Positions 1 to 10,300 of a stretch of DNA of 53,992 nt are shown here, piece by piece. Within the stretch, counting starts at the first letter, position 1. Each line of letters starts with the position of its first letter. Below the pieces are notes generated by a model. The model was not told the DNA's origin and ran no database searches. It worked only from the letters and a program-made list of their open reading frames with translations. A program made the position numbers and the translations under genes. This DNA comes from Leishmania donovani (taxonomy: Eukaryota > Euglenozoa > Kinetoplastea > Trypanosomatida > Trypanosomatidae). The stretch covers positions 948,284-1,002,275 of the forward strand of contig NC_018258.1 in NCBI RefSeq assembly GCF_000227135.1, in the 5' to 3' direction.

Positions 1-353
1 AGAGCGCGGAGCCAGCCGTCCTTCCAGTTTCCTGTCGCACCGGGTGGAGACATGAAGGGGTGGGGCCTGGAAGGCGCATGGGCGTGTGGAATGCGGTTAT
101 CGCTCGCAGTGGGCAAAGGAATGTGAGAAGGAGCCCTCCGTTGTCCCTCCCTCCCTCCGTCGGGTCTTGTGGCACGTGCTTGTCCCGAGGAAGGCGAGCA
201 AAGGATCCGCACAGACACGAAAAAGAAACCAATAACGGAAAAACCTCCGCAGGGACCGGCGCGCACTCACTTGCTGGCGTAGGACGGAGAGCAGGTACGG
301 AGGAGAGCGAGCCACAGTTGGCCGTCAGCACCTCTTGTTTACAGCGCATCCTT
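1..353 (+). repeat. Left arm of a long-range inverted repeat
   Basis: This stretch is the reverse complement of 49866-50218; I see no mismatch when reading the two side by side. The match begins at the first base of the window, so the repeat may extend further left. It ends at 353, where the next bases differ (aaccact here against caccg in the other copy). An open frame runs through both copies, but it is conserved only because the DNA is identical, and it has no recognisable domain. In Leishmania, inverted repeats can seed extrachromosomal amplicons by annealing of the arms; whether this pair does so is inference. Confidence 0.9.
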
Positions 354-1414
354 AACCACTGCGTACCTTCATCTCCCCATCACGCCGTATGCTGGCAGTT
401 GAGTTCATAATAAGAGACCGCCAAGTGAAACGAAGTTGAGCGATGGGCCGTCGCAGTCGAAGAGATGACAATAAATAAAAGCAGCAACACAGAGACAAAT
501 AACGATCTGCAGCAACGCGGGCGGAGCCGCGATACGGCCTCGATGCAACGAGGGGCAAGAGAGGAACAACAGCAAAGGAGGAAGTGATAGCACAGACGCA
601 CACACACACACACACACACATCGAGGGAGGCAGAGAAGCACAGAGGCGCCAGCAGAGACATCAACTCCCTACTCCCCTCCTTCCCCGCACGAGACAAAAA
701 TAACAGTGCATCAACGAAAAAGAAACACGAGGGCAGATGGAGCGAGGTAGATAGAGAGTGGTATCGCTGTCGTCCCGTCTCCCTTCATCACGATGCGTAA
801 GCCTGAATCATCTGCAGACAACGAGTAAGCACTGAAAAAAAAAAGAAAACGAACAGAAGCGCGCAGGCAACAACAACAAAAAAGAACAACGCGTCAAGGT
901 AAAATGAAGCAGCACCGAAAAAAAAAAAGAAAGGAAAGCAACAGAGAAAGAGGGAGACACACATACATCTGCACCACACCCACCCACACGCACACACACC
1001 ACTCTTCCCTCCTCCTCCCCCCACGACCACCTCATCGAAGCCGCACGGCGAGAAAGCAAAGAACAGCAATACTTATAAAACAAACAAACCAAAAAAGAGG
1101 GAGACGGAGGAGCGCATACAAAAAGGCCATCGTGACGGACGTGAGTGGCCTGAGGGAGGAGGAGGAGGGTGTGAGGGCTTAAGGGGAGCACCGCAAAAGG
1201 GTCGCTGAGGTGCTCGCAGGAGGCATCCTCCTCTCAACGTGCGCAGACACAGTGGAAGGCAAGCGAAGGAGAGGCGTGTGTGTATGGGGGGGGAGAGGTA
1301 TACATGCGCAGCCAACCATCCCGCAGGCCGCATCTGCTTCGCCTGCTATGGCCTCTTCCTGCAACAGACCCACACGCCCCCACACACTCTGATGCCCATC
1401 GCCGAGTCGTCACC
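354..1414. other. Intergenic region, 3' side of the RING-CH gene
   Basis: No gene is visible. The stretch lies downstream of the stop codon of the minus-strand gene ending at 1415 and should hold its 3' UTR and the next processing region. It is rich in plus-strand purine and A tracts (for example 834-848, 917-930 and 1079-1100), which are pyrimidine tracts in the transcript and could guide trans-splicing and polyadenylation of the next gene to the left. A CA repeat lies at 598-620. Confidence 0.6.
598..620. repeat. (CA)n microsatellite
   Basis: This is an uninterrupted CA run, which reads as UG in the minus-strand transcript. Similar runs occur at 22621-22645, 31293-31314, 40632-40650, 44471-44488, 45479-45502 and 48339-48362, all between genes. 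The run at 32010-32031 has the opposite phase (TG on the plus strand). It is useful as a length-polymorphism marker; no function can be read from it. Confidence 0.85.
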
Positions 1415-4400
1415 TCACCTCTGCGGCATCTTCCGCCGCGGCGGGCAGTACTCAAAGGCGCGAATGACACGCTGGTCTGGTGGTATCCCGAAGTGCCGAG
1501 TGTATTCCGGATCCTCATCTGCTGAACGCTGCTGCGCTGCGCTGTCCAGCATCGTGGGTAACGTCGGCGACGAAGGGGACACGCCAGGGGTGGCAGGGGA
1601 GGGAAATGGAGGCGGAGGGGGAGATGCTGCCGTGACGGACGCTCCTGTTAGAGACGCAGGAGGTGCGGCCGTGCCTGCCACAATGATGGACCGAGACAGC
1701 GGTGCAGGGGCAGTACCATCGTTGCTGTTATCTGCCGCTGTCTCTGCACGATCAGCATCGCCAATGGGCACTATCACGACATCAGTCGCCGGCGCATCAC
1801 GACGGTCGCGGTCGACAACGTGCACCGTGTATATGTCCCGCACCCAGCCGCAGAAGGCGGTAGTGGCGATAGTGAAGATAGAGAGGAGGATGCCACCCAT
1901 CAGCGGGGACGTCTCCCAATTCCAAACAAGATGGCTTGTTCTGTACAGGAAGTACTTGAGCAGGTATCCCATCGCATGCGCCTGCGCTAGAAGAACGAGG
2001 CACACGAGCACAATGAGGAGTACGTTGCGCCGCGTGTAGAAGGGAGGAACGATGTGCATCTCCTCCACGTACTCTTCCACATCTGGCTGACTGCGAAACC
2101 AGCTGTAGACGATGAGGTTAGCGAAAAGCACTAGCAGCACTGCAAGGCAGTACACAAATAACGTCAGCGAGATCCCCTCGAAGCGGAACATGGTGCTGTA
2201 GGCGACTTGGTGGTAGCTCGCCGAGCACGACATCTCACCAAGTACGACATGTGTTAGCGTCGTCGTCGTCACAATCATGATAAAACAGGCCAGGAACAAG
2301 CAGACGCCGTTCAGAATCTGCTGCGAGCTCTCCCACAGCAACGTCGACCGCTGGATGTTGACGCGGAAGGGCTCCTTGCAGATTTCGCAGTGATTGACGT
2401 TAGCCAAGTTGCGCTTCGCGCTCTCGATCCGCCAGCGGTCAAGACACGTGGCATGCACGAAGCGGACAGAGCCGGTGCAGGCACAGGGTACGATGAGCGG
2501 CGCGATGTCGCTCCCCTCGCGACATATGCGGCAGAATGACTCCTCTTCCTCTTCCTCTTCGTGTGGCGCGGCGTTTGCGGCGCTCGATGCCGGCGCACGC
2601 CGACGCGCCTCTGCTGCTGCAGCCGACGGTGCAGTGATACCGGTGGACATGGGTGCAGAAGCTCCTGCGGCTGGCACGCCATCGACTGCGCCCCCACAGG
2701 ACTTCATAGCCTCCATTTCTTCACGAGGTCGCGTCGACACAGTTTGGATAGCATCATTTGCGGTCGGCCGCTGCGCACCCGCCACGTGCTGGTGCTGCTC
2801 ACGTGTTGTAAGGCTGCGCCCAGCATCGACTAGCTCCTCAGTGGTGAAGAGCAGATCGTGTCCGTTGCTTCGCGCGTGCGGTCCGCTCTGATTGCCCTTC
2901 CACCAATGCTCAGCAGCATCCGTCTCAGGCGGAACATGCACCGACACTGCCGTAGCAGCTTCGCACACAGCATAGCTTTCCTCCGCATGATGGCGATGAC
3001 GGCGGGCGCCGTGGGTGCGGCCCGTCGTGGACGAGCGGCAACTTACGTCCTCCATGAGCGCGTCGCTGGAGCACGGCGAGTGAGATGCCATCAAGGCCCC
3101 GACGTTTCTTCCGCCGTGAGTGTGGTGGCCGTGGTGGTGACAATGAGCGCTGTCGTGTGGCTCATCGGAATATGACCCCGCGGACGCTCGGGAGGGCGTG
3201 GAGCAGGTGCTCCTACTGCTGCGCGCGCTGAAGCTGACTTCCTCCTCGCTGAACTGGCATTGCGTACAAGGCTCGTGCTGCTGCCGCAGCGGCGACGGCT
3301 CCGTCTGTGCATCTGCGGCCGCGGATGCGTGGAAGCCAGTGAGGTTTGGTGTCTCCAGCGGCGGTTCCATTGGGGCGGCCGCGCTCCATCCCAAGTGCTG
3401 CACTCCTGGCTGCTGTGACGGCTGCTCCTGCTCGGTGGCTGATTGCGCCGCTACTGTGCCTTGGTGTGCCTGCTCTTGCCGCAGCAGCTGATTCCGCAGT
3501 ACGCGCTGTTGATAGGCGGAGCGGAGACTCAAAATCCACTCGATTCCCGCTTTCAGCGCTTCAACCATTTTACTGCGCAGCAGCAGCGGCAACATCCATA
3601 TCCATTCCGCAAAATCGGATTCCATCATGTACTGCTGCACCAGGTCGGCCCTCCGCATCGTGAAGGGCAGCGGCAGAAAGAGCACGATCAGCGGCAGGAC
3701 AAAGGCGAAGATGAACTGCAGCCGCCCCAGCCTTGCCGCCGGCTCCTCGTTGAAAAAGAGATTCAGCTCGCACGTATAGGGTGAGTCGTCAAATCTGCTG
3801 ACCTGCGTCCCGGACGCGCTCGTGCCGTTCTGCGGTTTTTGAAGTGACGGTATCGTGGTGGAGTGGAGAATGATGTAGTACGGCTCCGTTACCTGGACCT
3901 TTTCAACACGCATGGAAACGCTCTGCAGCACCTTGCACATCGCGCTGTTGTCGAGCATCGGGGCAAAGGCGTCCCAGAAGTCGGACCAGCGGCTGCTTTC
4001 CTCCTCCTGCGTCGGGACGTTTGGGTGGCTGCTGTCGTCGATGTCGCTGTTTTTGGCCGAGCTCTTCATTCTTATCCACGTGTTTCGGCCAACGTGATCG
4101 TGCGCCTGCGTCGTGGCCACAACAGCTGCTGTGCCCTTCGAGTCGTAGGCACCGCCGTCGAACTTGTGGCTAGTGCGCAGCTCCACTTGTAAATACATGC
4201 CGTAACAGTTGTCTCTACTCACGGACTTGTCGTAGCGATGGTCCTTCAGCTGCACAACAACCTCGATCATGTTGCCGGCTTCTCCGTTGAACTTCACCAC
4301 CGTGTTGCCGCTGCCGACGATGGTGATTGGGATCAGAGCCCTGGTGCTGTTCACATCAATTAGCGTATCCTTTACGTAGTTTCCCATTGTACGCATCAAG

Positions 4401-5293
4401 GCGGCGGCGCCTTTCTTGGCGGCGAGCACCTTGGCACTGCTGTCATCCTTGATGGCGCTGTGACCGGCTTTGGCCTCGGCAACCGCACGCACAACCGTTT
4501 CCGCCCCCCTTTTCAAAGCCGCAAACCACCGTGACGCGGTGCTGGGCACCCTCAGACGGCTCTTGTCCACACCGACAGCGCCGGAGCGAAGAGACTCGAT
4601 GGGAGACGCCTGCGCAGATGACTTCAGAGGCTTGAGCGGCTGTGTAATGGCGGGAGATGCGGCTCTGTGGTTTTGCTGAGGCGCAGACATCTTCGCTGCT
4701 GGGTCTTGAGCCTGCGCGACGGCCGCGCTCGGTGGCTCATTCATCCTTGCTACCGACGTCGCATACAACACGCTCAGCTTGGACACAAGCTGCCCATTGG
4801 AGGCGTCCGCTTGAGTGGCCAGTGTTAAATGCTCCTGAAGAGACCGGCTAGCAGCAAGTTGCACCCCGCTACCAGTCGCGGCCAGCATGGCACTCCGGCT
4901 GAGCGGTCCGAGCAGATTCGCATCTAGCTTAAGATCCGCCGGTGGAGTTATCTCGCGTGCAATGTCAGAAATTGTGTCGATGCTGACCTTGGTGAGCGAC
5001 TCCCCAAAGAGGGTCTCGGTGAAGGCGTTCTGCTCTTCACGGCTGTGCAGCCAGAATCGACTGAGCACGGACGTCTGACGTCGCGCCGTTTTCGCTACGG
5101 TAGCACTCCCGAGCAGCGTCAGCGTGGCTCCTTGTCTATCCTCAGCATCCGCCGGAGGAGTGGCAGAAACTGCAGTGGCCACGAAGCAGGCAGCGATGAC
5201 GAGCAGCGAGAGAAGAGCAGCTGTGATGCCGGTAGTGACACGCGATCTCATGGGTGCCACGTTCCCACGCGCACGCGCGTGAAACTGCGTCAT
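1415..5293 (-). CDS. Membrane protein with RING-CH domain, putative E3 ubiquitin ligase
   Basis: This is a 1292-residue frame with an ATG start. A hydrophobic stretch at about residues 20-44 looks like a signal peptide or anchor. A large, probably lumenal region follows, then a membrane segment at about 526-548 (starting LQFIFAFVLPL). A long Ser/Gln/His-rich linker leads to a C4HC3 RING-CH (RINGv) motif at about 919-969, with CRIC, PCACTG, HATCLDRW and CEICKEPF. Four hydrophobic segments follow, near 980-1010, 1025-1050, 1075-1105 and 1118-1145, and then a cytosolic tail. RING-CH domains next to membrane segments typify MARCH-type E3 ligases, which ubiquitinate membrane proteins. The RING and the helices are seen directly; ligase activity is inferred from the family. 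The N-terminal domain is unrecognised. Met15 is an alternative start that keeps the signal segment. Confidence 0.88.
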   Translation of the reverse strand: MTQFHARARGNVAPMRSRVTTGITAALLSLLVIAACFVATAVSATPPADAEDRQGATLTLLGSATVAKTARRQTSVLSRFWLHSREEQNAFTETLFGESLTKVSIDTISDIAREITPPADLKLDANLLGPLSRSAMLAATGSGVQLAASRSLQEHLTLATQADASNGQLVSKLSVLYATSVARMNEPPSAAVAQAQDPAAKMSAPQQNHRAASPAITQPLKPLKSSAQASPIESLRSGAVGVDKSRLRVPSTASRWFAALKRGAETVVRAVAEAKAGHSAIKDDSSAKVLAAKKGAAALMRTMGNYVKDTLIDVNSTRALIPITIVGSGNTVVKFNGEAGNMIEVVVQLKDHRYDKSVSRDNCYGMYLQVELRTSHKFDGGAYDSKGTAAVVATTQAHDHVGRNTWIRMKSSAKNSDIDDSSHPNVPTQEEESSRWSDFWDAFAPMLDNSAMCKVLQSVSMRVEKVQVTEPYYIILHSTTIPSLQKPQNGTSASGTQVSRFDDSPYTCELNLFFNEEPAARLGRLQFIFAFVLPLIVLFLPLPFTMRRADLVQQYMMESDFAEWIWMLPLLLRSKMVEALKAGIEWILSLRSAYQQRVLRNQLLRQEQAHQGTVAAQSATEQEQPSQQPGVQHLGWSAAAPMEPPLETPNLTGFHASAAADAQTEPSPLRQQHEPCTQCQFSEEEVSFSARSSRSTCSTPSRASAGSYSDEPHDSAHCHHHGHHTHGGRNVGALMASHSPCSSDALMEDVSCRSSTTGRTHGARRHRHHAEESYAVCEAATAVSVHVPPETDAAEHWWKGNQSGPHARSNGHDLLFTTEELVDAGRSLTTREQHQHVAGAQRPTANDAIQTVSTRPREEMEAMKSCGGAVDGVPAAGASAPMSTGITAPSAAAAEARRRAPASSAANAAPHEEEEEEESFCRICREGSDIAPLIVPCACTGSVRFVHATCLDRWRIESAKRNLANVNHCEICKEPFRVNIQRSTLLWESSQQILNGVCLFLACFIMIVTTTTLTHVVLGEMSCSASYHQVAYSTMFRFEGISLTLFVYCLAVLLVLFANLIVYSWFRSQPDVEEYVEEMHIVPPFYTRRNVLLIVLVCLVLLAQAHAMGYLLKYFLYRTSHLVWNWETSPLMGGILLSIFTIATTAFCGWVRDIYTVHVVDRDRRDAPATDVVIVPIGDADRAETAADNSNDGTAPAPLSRSIIVAGTAAPPASLTGASVTAASPPPPPFPSPATPGVSPSSPTLPTMLDSAAQQRSADEDPEYTRHFGIPPDQRVIRAFEYCPPRRKMPQR

Positions 5294-6828
5294 CGGTGTG
5301 CGCTGAGATCGAGGCAGGAGCTGAAAGAACTGAAGACTCGCGTGCCTGCGCCGCTGATGACACGCCCCAGTGGGGGTAATATGGAAGTGAGACGGAAGCT
5401 AGCAGCCCGCAGCTGCACACTGGCGAATACACGCACAAGACACAGAGAGACAGAGCAGCACAGCGGACGGGAGAAAAGACGGTCAGCTCGTTCGAGCTAG
5501 AAGGGGCGAGTGGTGCAGCGCAAGAGACAAGTACCAGAGCTTTCCCTTCCTGATCTCGATGTGCCACCTGTGCAGCGTGTGACGCTCTTCTCTCAATCTA
5601 ACTCAACAAAGAGTGCGGGGGAAAGCAGGTTGTGGCGTTGCAAGTGCGCCGCCGACTCGGAATCAGCACAGAAAAAAAAAGAAAAGCAACAGGAGATTGA
5701 GCTGAAAGAGGTGGTGGTGGTGTGGGCACAAGTCCTCGTGTTCGCTTACGTTTGTGAGTTTACGCGCTGCACTGAGTCTGGAAGGCGCCTGTCACCGCGA
5801 CGACGGCCCGAAATCGAAGGTGATCGACACGCAAGCAAACAACAATAAAGAGGCTCCCCCAAAAGCCTGAGCTTCAGACGGGCAGACGGAGAAGAGTCGG
5901 TGCGTGCGCGTGCCACACCTATGCGCCCTCGATGTGTGTTTGCTTTGTGAGGCACAGCATGCAGAGCACACAGGGAAGGCGCGGAGACGGAGACGGAGAG
6001 AAACACCAGAGGAGATGGGAGACCGTATACGCCGACCAGAAAAAAAAAACACCAAACAGAAAACAGAATAGTGTGGGCGTTTAGGTATGGGTGGTGGAAG
6101 GAGATGGGGCAGGACACGGCGGTTTCACCTTTGGCATGCACGCATGGTTGTGAATATGCATATGTATGCGTAGAGGCATGTGTAGATTTATATTGATATA
6201 TAAGTGTAATTCGTTTGTGGGGGGTGGGTGGGTGGGTGGGGAGGCGCACATTGATGCCGCGTATGTATGTGGGATGGAACACCCCATCGAGGACGCACAC
6301 ATAGAAAGACACGACAGGGGCGAGGGCGAGAGTAGGAAGGGAGACGGCACGAGCCTCAACGCATGAGAGCGCGAGCTCGAACAAAGAAGCACGAGGGGGG
6401 GGGGAAGGCCCGGCAAAGGTCGCGTCTTGACACGTAGAGCCTCCCCCGACCGTCACGTTAGCTCACTGGGGACTACACAACAAACACAACCGAGAGACCC
6501 CTCTTTCTGTTGACGATGAGACACTAGAGTCGCCGGGCAGGTGGACCGCGCCGTGCGCGTGGCTGCTGGCGCCTTGTTTTAGTTTGTTATTACAGTGCCC
6601 GTTCCGCTTCCCATGCATCTTTATGAAGGCAAACGCGTACGCACACAGGCACATACACTCGTATGCACACGGAAAGCAGCTCGGTACCGTTTTGATTCCC
6701 ATCGAAGGGAGGGGGTGGGGTGGGGTCGAGACACGGATGAAGTGGGCGAGTGTGCGAGTGTGGCGGAGAGTGGGTGCGTCGCCTCTGACATACCGTCAGT
6801 TGCGCGACTTTGTCGTGGAGTTCCTTCG
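5294..6828. other. Intergenic region between the Dus and RING-CH genes
   Basis: No gene is visible. The stretch holds the 3' flank of the Dus gene and the 5' flank of the RING-CH gene. Pyrimidine-rich minus-strand sequence with AG dinucleotides at 5303-5345 is a plausible trans-splice acceptor zone for the latter. The longest frames here encode low-complexity Ser/Leu/Pro/Cys sequence typical of translated pyrimidine tracts. Poly-A/purine runs lie at 5671-5690 and 6040-6065, a G-rich (gggtgggt)n stretch at 6218-6242, and a G run at 6395-6404. Confidence 0.55.
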
Positions 6829-8811
6829 TCAGAAGTCGATGCCCAGGTCACCCCCTTCCTCCCACACATCGACGATTTCCTGTTTCGCCTTCACCTTCTC
6901 CGCCTGCGCAGACTTGGGCTGCTCTCCATCCACTGAGCATCGGCGCTCCGCTTCCACGAGGGCCAGCAGGTGCGCTTCGATCGCGTCAACGCACTGCTTA
7001 AAGGCAGAGGCAGACACAGACGCCGCTGCTGCAGCCATAGCGACAGCTGCACCCTCTTCGTCATCCCCTTCCCCGTGCACCGCACCACTAGGTACAGTCG
7101 ACTCACCCGCTCTCGGTGCTGCACCCAACCGCATCGCGTCCATCACATCCATGCCGCTTCCTTTCTCCACCTTCGTCTTCGCGGCGCTGGTCTTTAGCTG
7201 ACCTAGCTCCTCACGAAAGCTCTTGTGAAGCTCGTAGCTGTGAAAGCACATCTTGAAGAGGTGCGCCTTTACGAAGCCGATGTCGACCGGGTAGTGGCGC
7301 ACCCACTGCATGTACACAAGCGCCGTGTGCAGCGCTGAGAGTCGCGTCGCCTTGTCGGCACCATGGGTACGTCCCGGCATGACGGGCTGGGAGGGATTAC
7401 TGAATAGCTTCGGGTCCCACAGCAGCGGCTCGGCGCACATATGACCCTCGCACCGCGTCTCCTGCAGGTGGTCAATCACATCGTCGTAGGTGCGCACGTT
7501 GCCGTTCGAGATGACAGGGATGGTGCCGCCCAGCGCATCTCGCACACGGCGGATGAGCTCCATGTTCGCCAACCCGGTCTGCTGACCCTTCATCTCGCGT
7601 GTGCGGCCGTGAATGCAGAGCACCTGTGCTCCCGCGTCGCGAATCATGCGGGCGTAGAGGATTGTGAGAGCCTCATCGAAGACCTCCTTCATCGACTCCC
7701 GTGAGGTGTCCGCAGCAGCGCAGACAGCGTCACTCTCTTGACACGCAGCGGAGCTGCAATTGGTGGCGCACTCGCGCTTGTCACCGGCAGCCTCCACGTG
7801 CCCGGGGTGGTCGAACACGCGTATTTTCGCCGTCACCGGCACCTCCAACTCCACGTGGAGGGTGTGCACAATGGTGTGGATCAGTTCCCAGTCCTCCATG
7901 AGGAAGGAGCCGTAGTGGCCACGCCGGGCAATGCCTTGCGGACACCCGAGATTGAGATCGACGGCATCGCACTGATACAGAAGGTGCTCTGGCGCTTTCT
8001 CTGAAGACGACAGACCATTGACTCGTACGTGCACCGGGTACACAGGAGCCACAGAAGCACCGCCGCTGCCGCTTGTCTGCTCCGCTGCCGCTGCCTGCTC
8101 GCCGAGGACGGCAAACCGGGCAGCCCTCAAGACTGTGTCCGCGTCGTTCCCGCAGAACTGCACGATGCACGGCCGGTCCACAAGCGCGGTGTCGGCCACG
8201 GCATTCTCGCTACCAGCCCCTACACCTCCCCTCATACTACTGCCGCTGCCGTGTCCGCCGGCTGCGATGGGGGGGCTCGCGAGTGACGCCTCCATGGCCG
8301 CTTTTACTTCTTCCGGCGGGCACACAGAGAGAAAGTGCGATCGGTACACGGCGCCCTCGGCGAAGCACTTTGCATGCAGCATCGGCGTATAGGCCACGGT
8401 GGCGCCGTACTGACGGCACAGCATGCGGAACGGAAGCTCGCTCTGGTCGACCATCGGACCGACAATGAACATGCGAGGGCCGCTGGTGGCGTCGAGATGC
8501 AGCGCCTCTGCCGCTGCCTCGTTGCGCGTCACTTCTTCGGTGACACGCCGCGGAGCTCCTCTAACCGCCGAGGAGTCCGTAACGGCGGCTTCCATGTTTG
8601 CGCGAGACGCCGGTGACTGCACCGCAGCGTACTTGCGCACCAGCACATCATTCCAAAAACCCCACGCACTGGGTGGCTTTGTGCTGGGGTGGACATGTTT
8701 CACAGTGGCGTCACGGCGCCCATTGCAGTATGGACACGTGATGCTGCGGAAGGGTTTGCCCTCTGCAATGAGCTGCCGGTAGGCTTCCAGCTGCTTTTGA
8801 TTATAGGCCAT
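6829..8811 (-). CDS. tRNA-dihydrouridine synthase (Dus1-like)
   Basis: This is a 660-residue protein starting at the first ATG, 8811; the open frame extends to 8841, but only from a TTG. It should reduce uridines in the tRNA D-loop using FMN and NADPH. The N-terminal 100 residues carry a CPYC motif near residue 25 with His residues downstream, a possible small metal site. The Dus TIM barrel spans about 105-430: GPMVDQSELPFR, NLGCPQGIA with the likely catalytic Cys at about 290, CIHGRTR, and SNGNV. Low-complexity Gly/Ser and Ala/Cys insertions interrupt the barrel near residues 190-215 and 340-365. Eukaryotic Dus proteins are usually shorter, so the insertions and the acidic C-terminal tail (VWEEGGDLG) make this one long. 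Dus1-type (positions 16/17) is the closest fit by motif. Confidence 0.9.
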   Translation of the reverse strand: MAYNQKQLEAYRQLIAEGKPFRSITCPYCNGRRDATVKHVHPSTKPPSAWGFWNDVLVRKYAAVQSPASRANMEAAVTDSSAVRGAPRRVTEEVTRNEAAAEALHLDATSGPRMFIVGPMVDQSELPFRMLCRQYGATVAYTPMLHAKCFAEGAVYRSHFLSVCPPEEVKAAMEASLASPPIAAGGHGSGSSMRGGVGAGSENAVADTALVDRPCIVQFCGNDADTVLRAARFAVLGEQAAAAEQTSGSGGASVAPVYPVHVRVNGLSSSEKAPEHLLYQCDAVDLNLGCPQGIARRGHYGSFLMEDWELIHTIVHTLHVELEVPVTAKIRVFDHPGHVEAAGDKRECATNCSSAACQESDAVCAAADTSRESMKEVFDEALTILYARMIRDAGAQVLCIHGRTREMKGQQTGLANMELIRRVRDALGGTIPVISNGNVRTYDDVIDHLQETRCEGHMCAEPLLWDPKLFSNPSQPVMPGRTHGADKATRLSALHTALVYMQWVRHYPVDIGFVKAHLFKMCFHSYELHKSFREELGQLKTSAAKTKVEKGSGMDVMDAMRLGAAPRAGESTVPSGAVHGEGDDEEGAAVAMAAAAASVSASAFKQCVDAIEAHLLALVEAERRCSVDGEQPKSAQAEKVKAKQEIVDVWEEGGDLGIDF

Positions 8812-9263
8812 TCTGGAGTAACGCGGGAATAACGGCGTCAACAGGCACGCGTTTGGTAGCGTGCACGGGGAAAGCTGCGATGCACACCGCCTCCTACACG
8901 AGAAGTGCGCCCTCTTTGCCTACGGTCCCGCTAAGATAACAGGAGAAGCGCGGAGAGAGCGGATAAGGTAGAAGGCATCGAAGAAGCCTGGGCCAGAGCA
9001 GCACGACAGGACACAAATTGTGGCTGTGACTGTAATGCTCGTTAGGCAGCTGCTGTGGGCGGAAGGGGAGGGGTGAGGGACATGACATGTGGCATCCAGC
9101 TGTCGTGATGAAGTAGGGCAGAGAGGTAGAGGGAGAGCAGGGGAAAGAGATATATGGAGGCCACACAATCGCGTGAAGACGCGGAGAGGGGCAACCGAGA
9201 TAAAGCGCCTTCTGAAGGCGAGCCGCGACGCTTCGAGTGAGCTCCATGCCGGCGCACACACAG

Positions 9264-9687
9264 ACTGGGATGACAGTCGTTTCGGAGGTGTATCTGCACG
9301 CGTTCATGCGGGGCCGCATCAGCGGCTCTTCTTCTGTGTGGGACCCCACGGCCCTGACGTCGGGTAGGCACCTTAGTGTGTGGAATCCCAGGTCCACTAC
9401 GCCGACTCTTGGTGGGGAAGCCACTAAGCCCCCCTCCTCCACACCTAACCTTGCCAATGCCGAGCTACTTCTGGTGCTGACATGGCCTAGTGCCTGCGGC
9501 ATAGCGAGCTCCAAGCGATGTACCGCTGCTGATGTCGGCGGTCAGGTCCTGGATGGCGTGGTGCTGGAGTAACCTGCGGCGGCGAACACGCTTGCGCCAT
9601 CCACATGATGTGCAAGGTGTCAGCGTGGCTCGAGCGCATTCCGCCCACGTCCCTCACACCGCCAACTGGTGTGGGGAGCCTGAGGCC
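9264..9687 (+). repeat. Dispersed repeat family A, copy 1 (SIDER-like), left flank of gap 1
   Basis: These 424 bases are repeated base for base at 9817-10240, immediately after the gap. The 3' portion recurs at 26968-27298. Length, intergenic position and family behaviour fit the short degenerate retroposons (SIDERs) common in Leishmania 3' UTRs, where some destabilise mRNA. The SIDER assignment rests on these features and not on a verified match to the 79-base signature. Confidence 0.6.
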
Positions 9688-9816
9688 NNNNNNNNNNNNN
9701 NNNNNNNNNNNNNNNNNNNNNNNNNNNNNNNNNNNNNNNNNNNNNNNNNNNNNNNNNNNNNNNNNNNNNNNNNNNNNNNNNNNNNNNNNNNNNNNNNNNN
9801 NNNNNNNNNNNNNNNN
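9688..9816. other. Assembly gap 1 (129 N)
   Basis: This is a run of 129 N flanked on both sides by the same 424-base sequence. The flanks suggest two contig ends that overlap but were not merged, or a tandem array that was not resolved. Confidence 0.95.
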
Positions 9817-10300
9817 GACTGGGATGACAGTCGTTTCGGAGGTGTATCTGCACGCGTTCATGCGGGGCCGCATCAGCGGCTCTTCTTCTGTGTGGGACCC
9901 CACGGCCCTGACGTCGGGTAGGCACCTTAGTGTGTGGAATCCCAGGTCCACTACGCCGACTCTTGGTGGGGAAGCCACTAAGCCCCCCTCCTCCACACCT
10001 AACCTTGCCAATGCCGAGCTACTTCTGGTGCTGACATGGCCTAGTGCCTGCGGCATAGCGAGCTCCAAGCGATGTACCGCTGCTGATGTCGGCGGTCAGG
10101 TCCTGGATGGCGTGGTGCTGGAGTAACCTGCGGCGGCGAACACGCTTGCGCCATCCACATGATGTGCAAGGTGTCAGCGTGGCTCGAGCGCATTCCGCCC
10201 ACGTCCCTCACACCGCCAACTGGTGTGGGGAGCCTGAGGCCACCCCGAGGGAAGGATGCGCCAGGTGGCCACCGGCACTAGTGAGCGCGACCGTGAGTCG
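9817..10300 (+). repeat. Dispersed repeat family A, copy 2 (SIDER-like)
   Basis: Bases 9817-10240 equal 9264-9687, and the copy continues with ccaccccgaggg to about 10300. From about 9970 it aligns with 26968-27298 with only scattered differences. It lies in the 3' flank of the 478-residue gene, antisense to transcription as printed on the plus strand. Confidence 0.65.

Noticed and set aside
598..620. CA/TG repeats considered as a regulatory or recombination signal
   Set aside because: They are common simple repeats in this kind of genome, and nothing beyond position supports a function.
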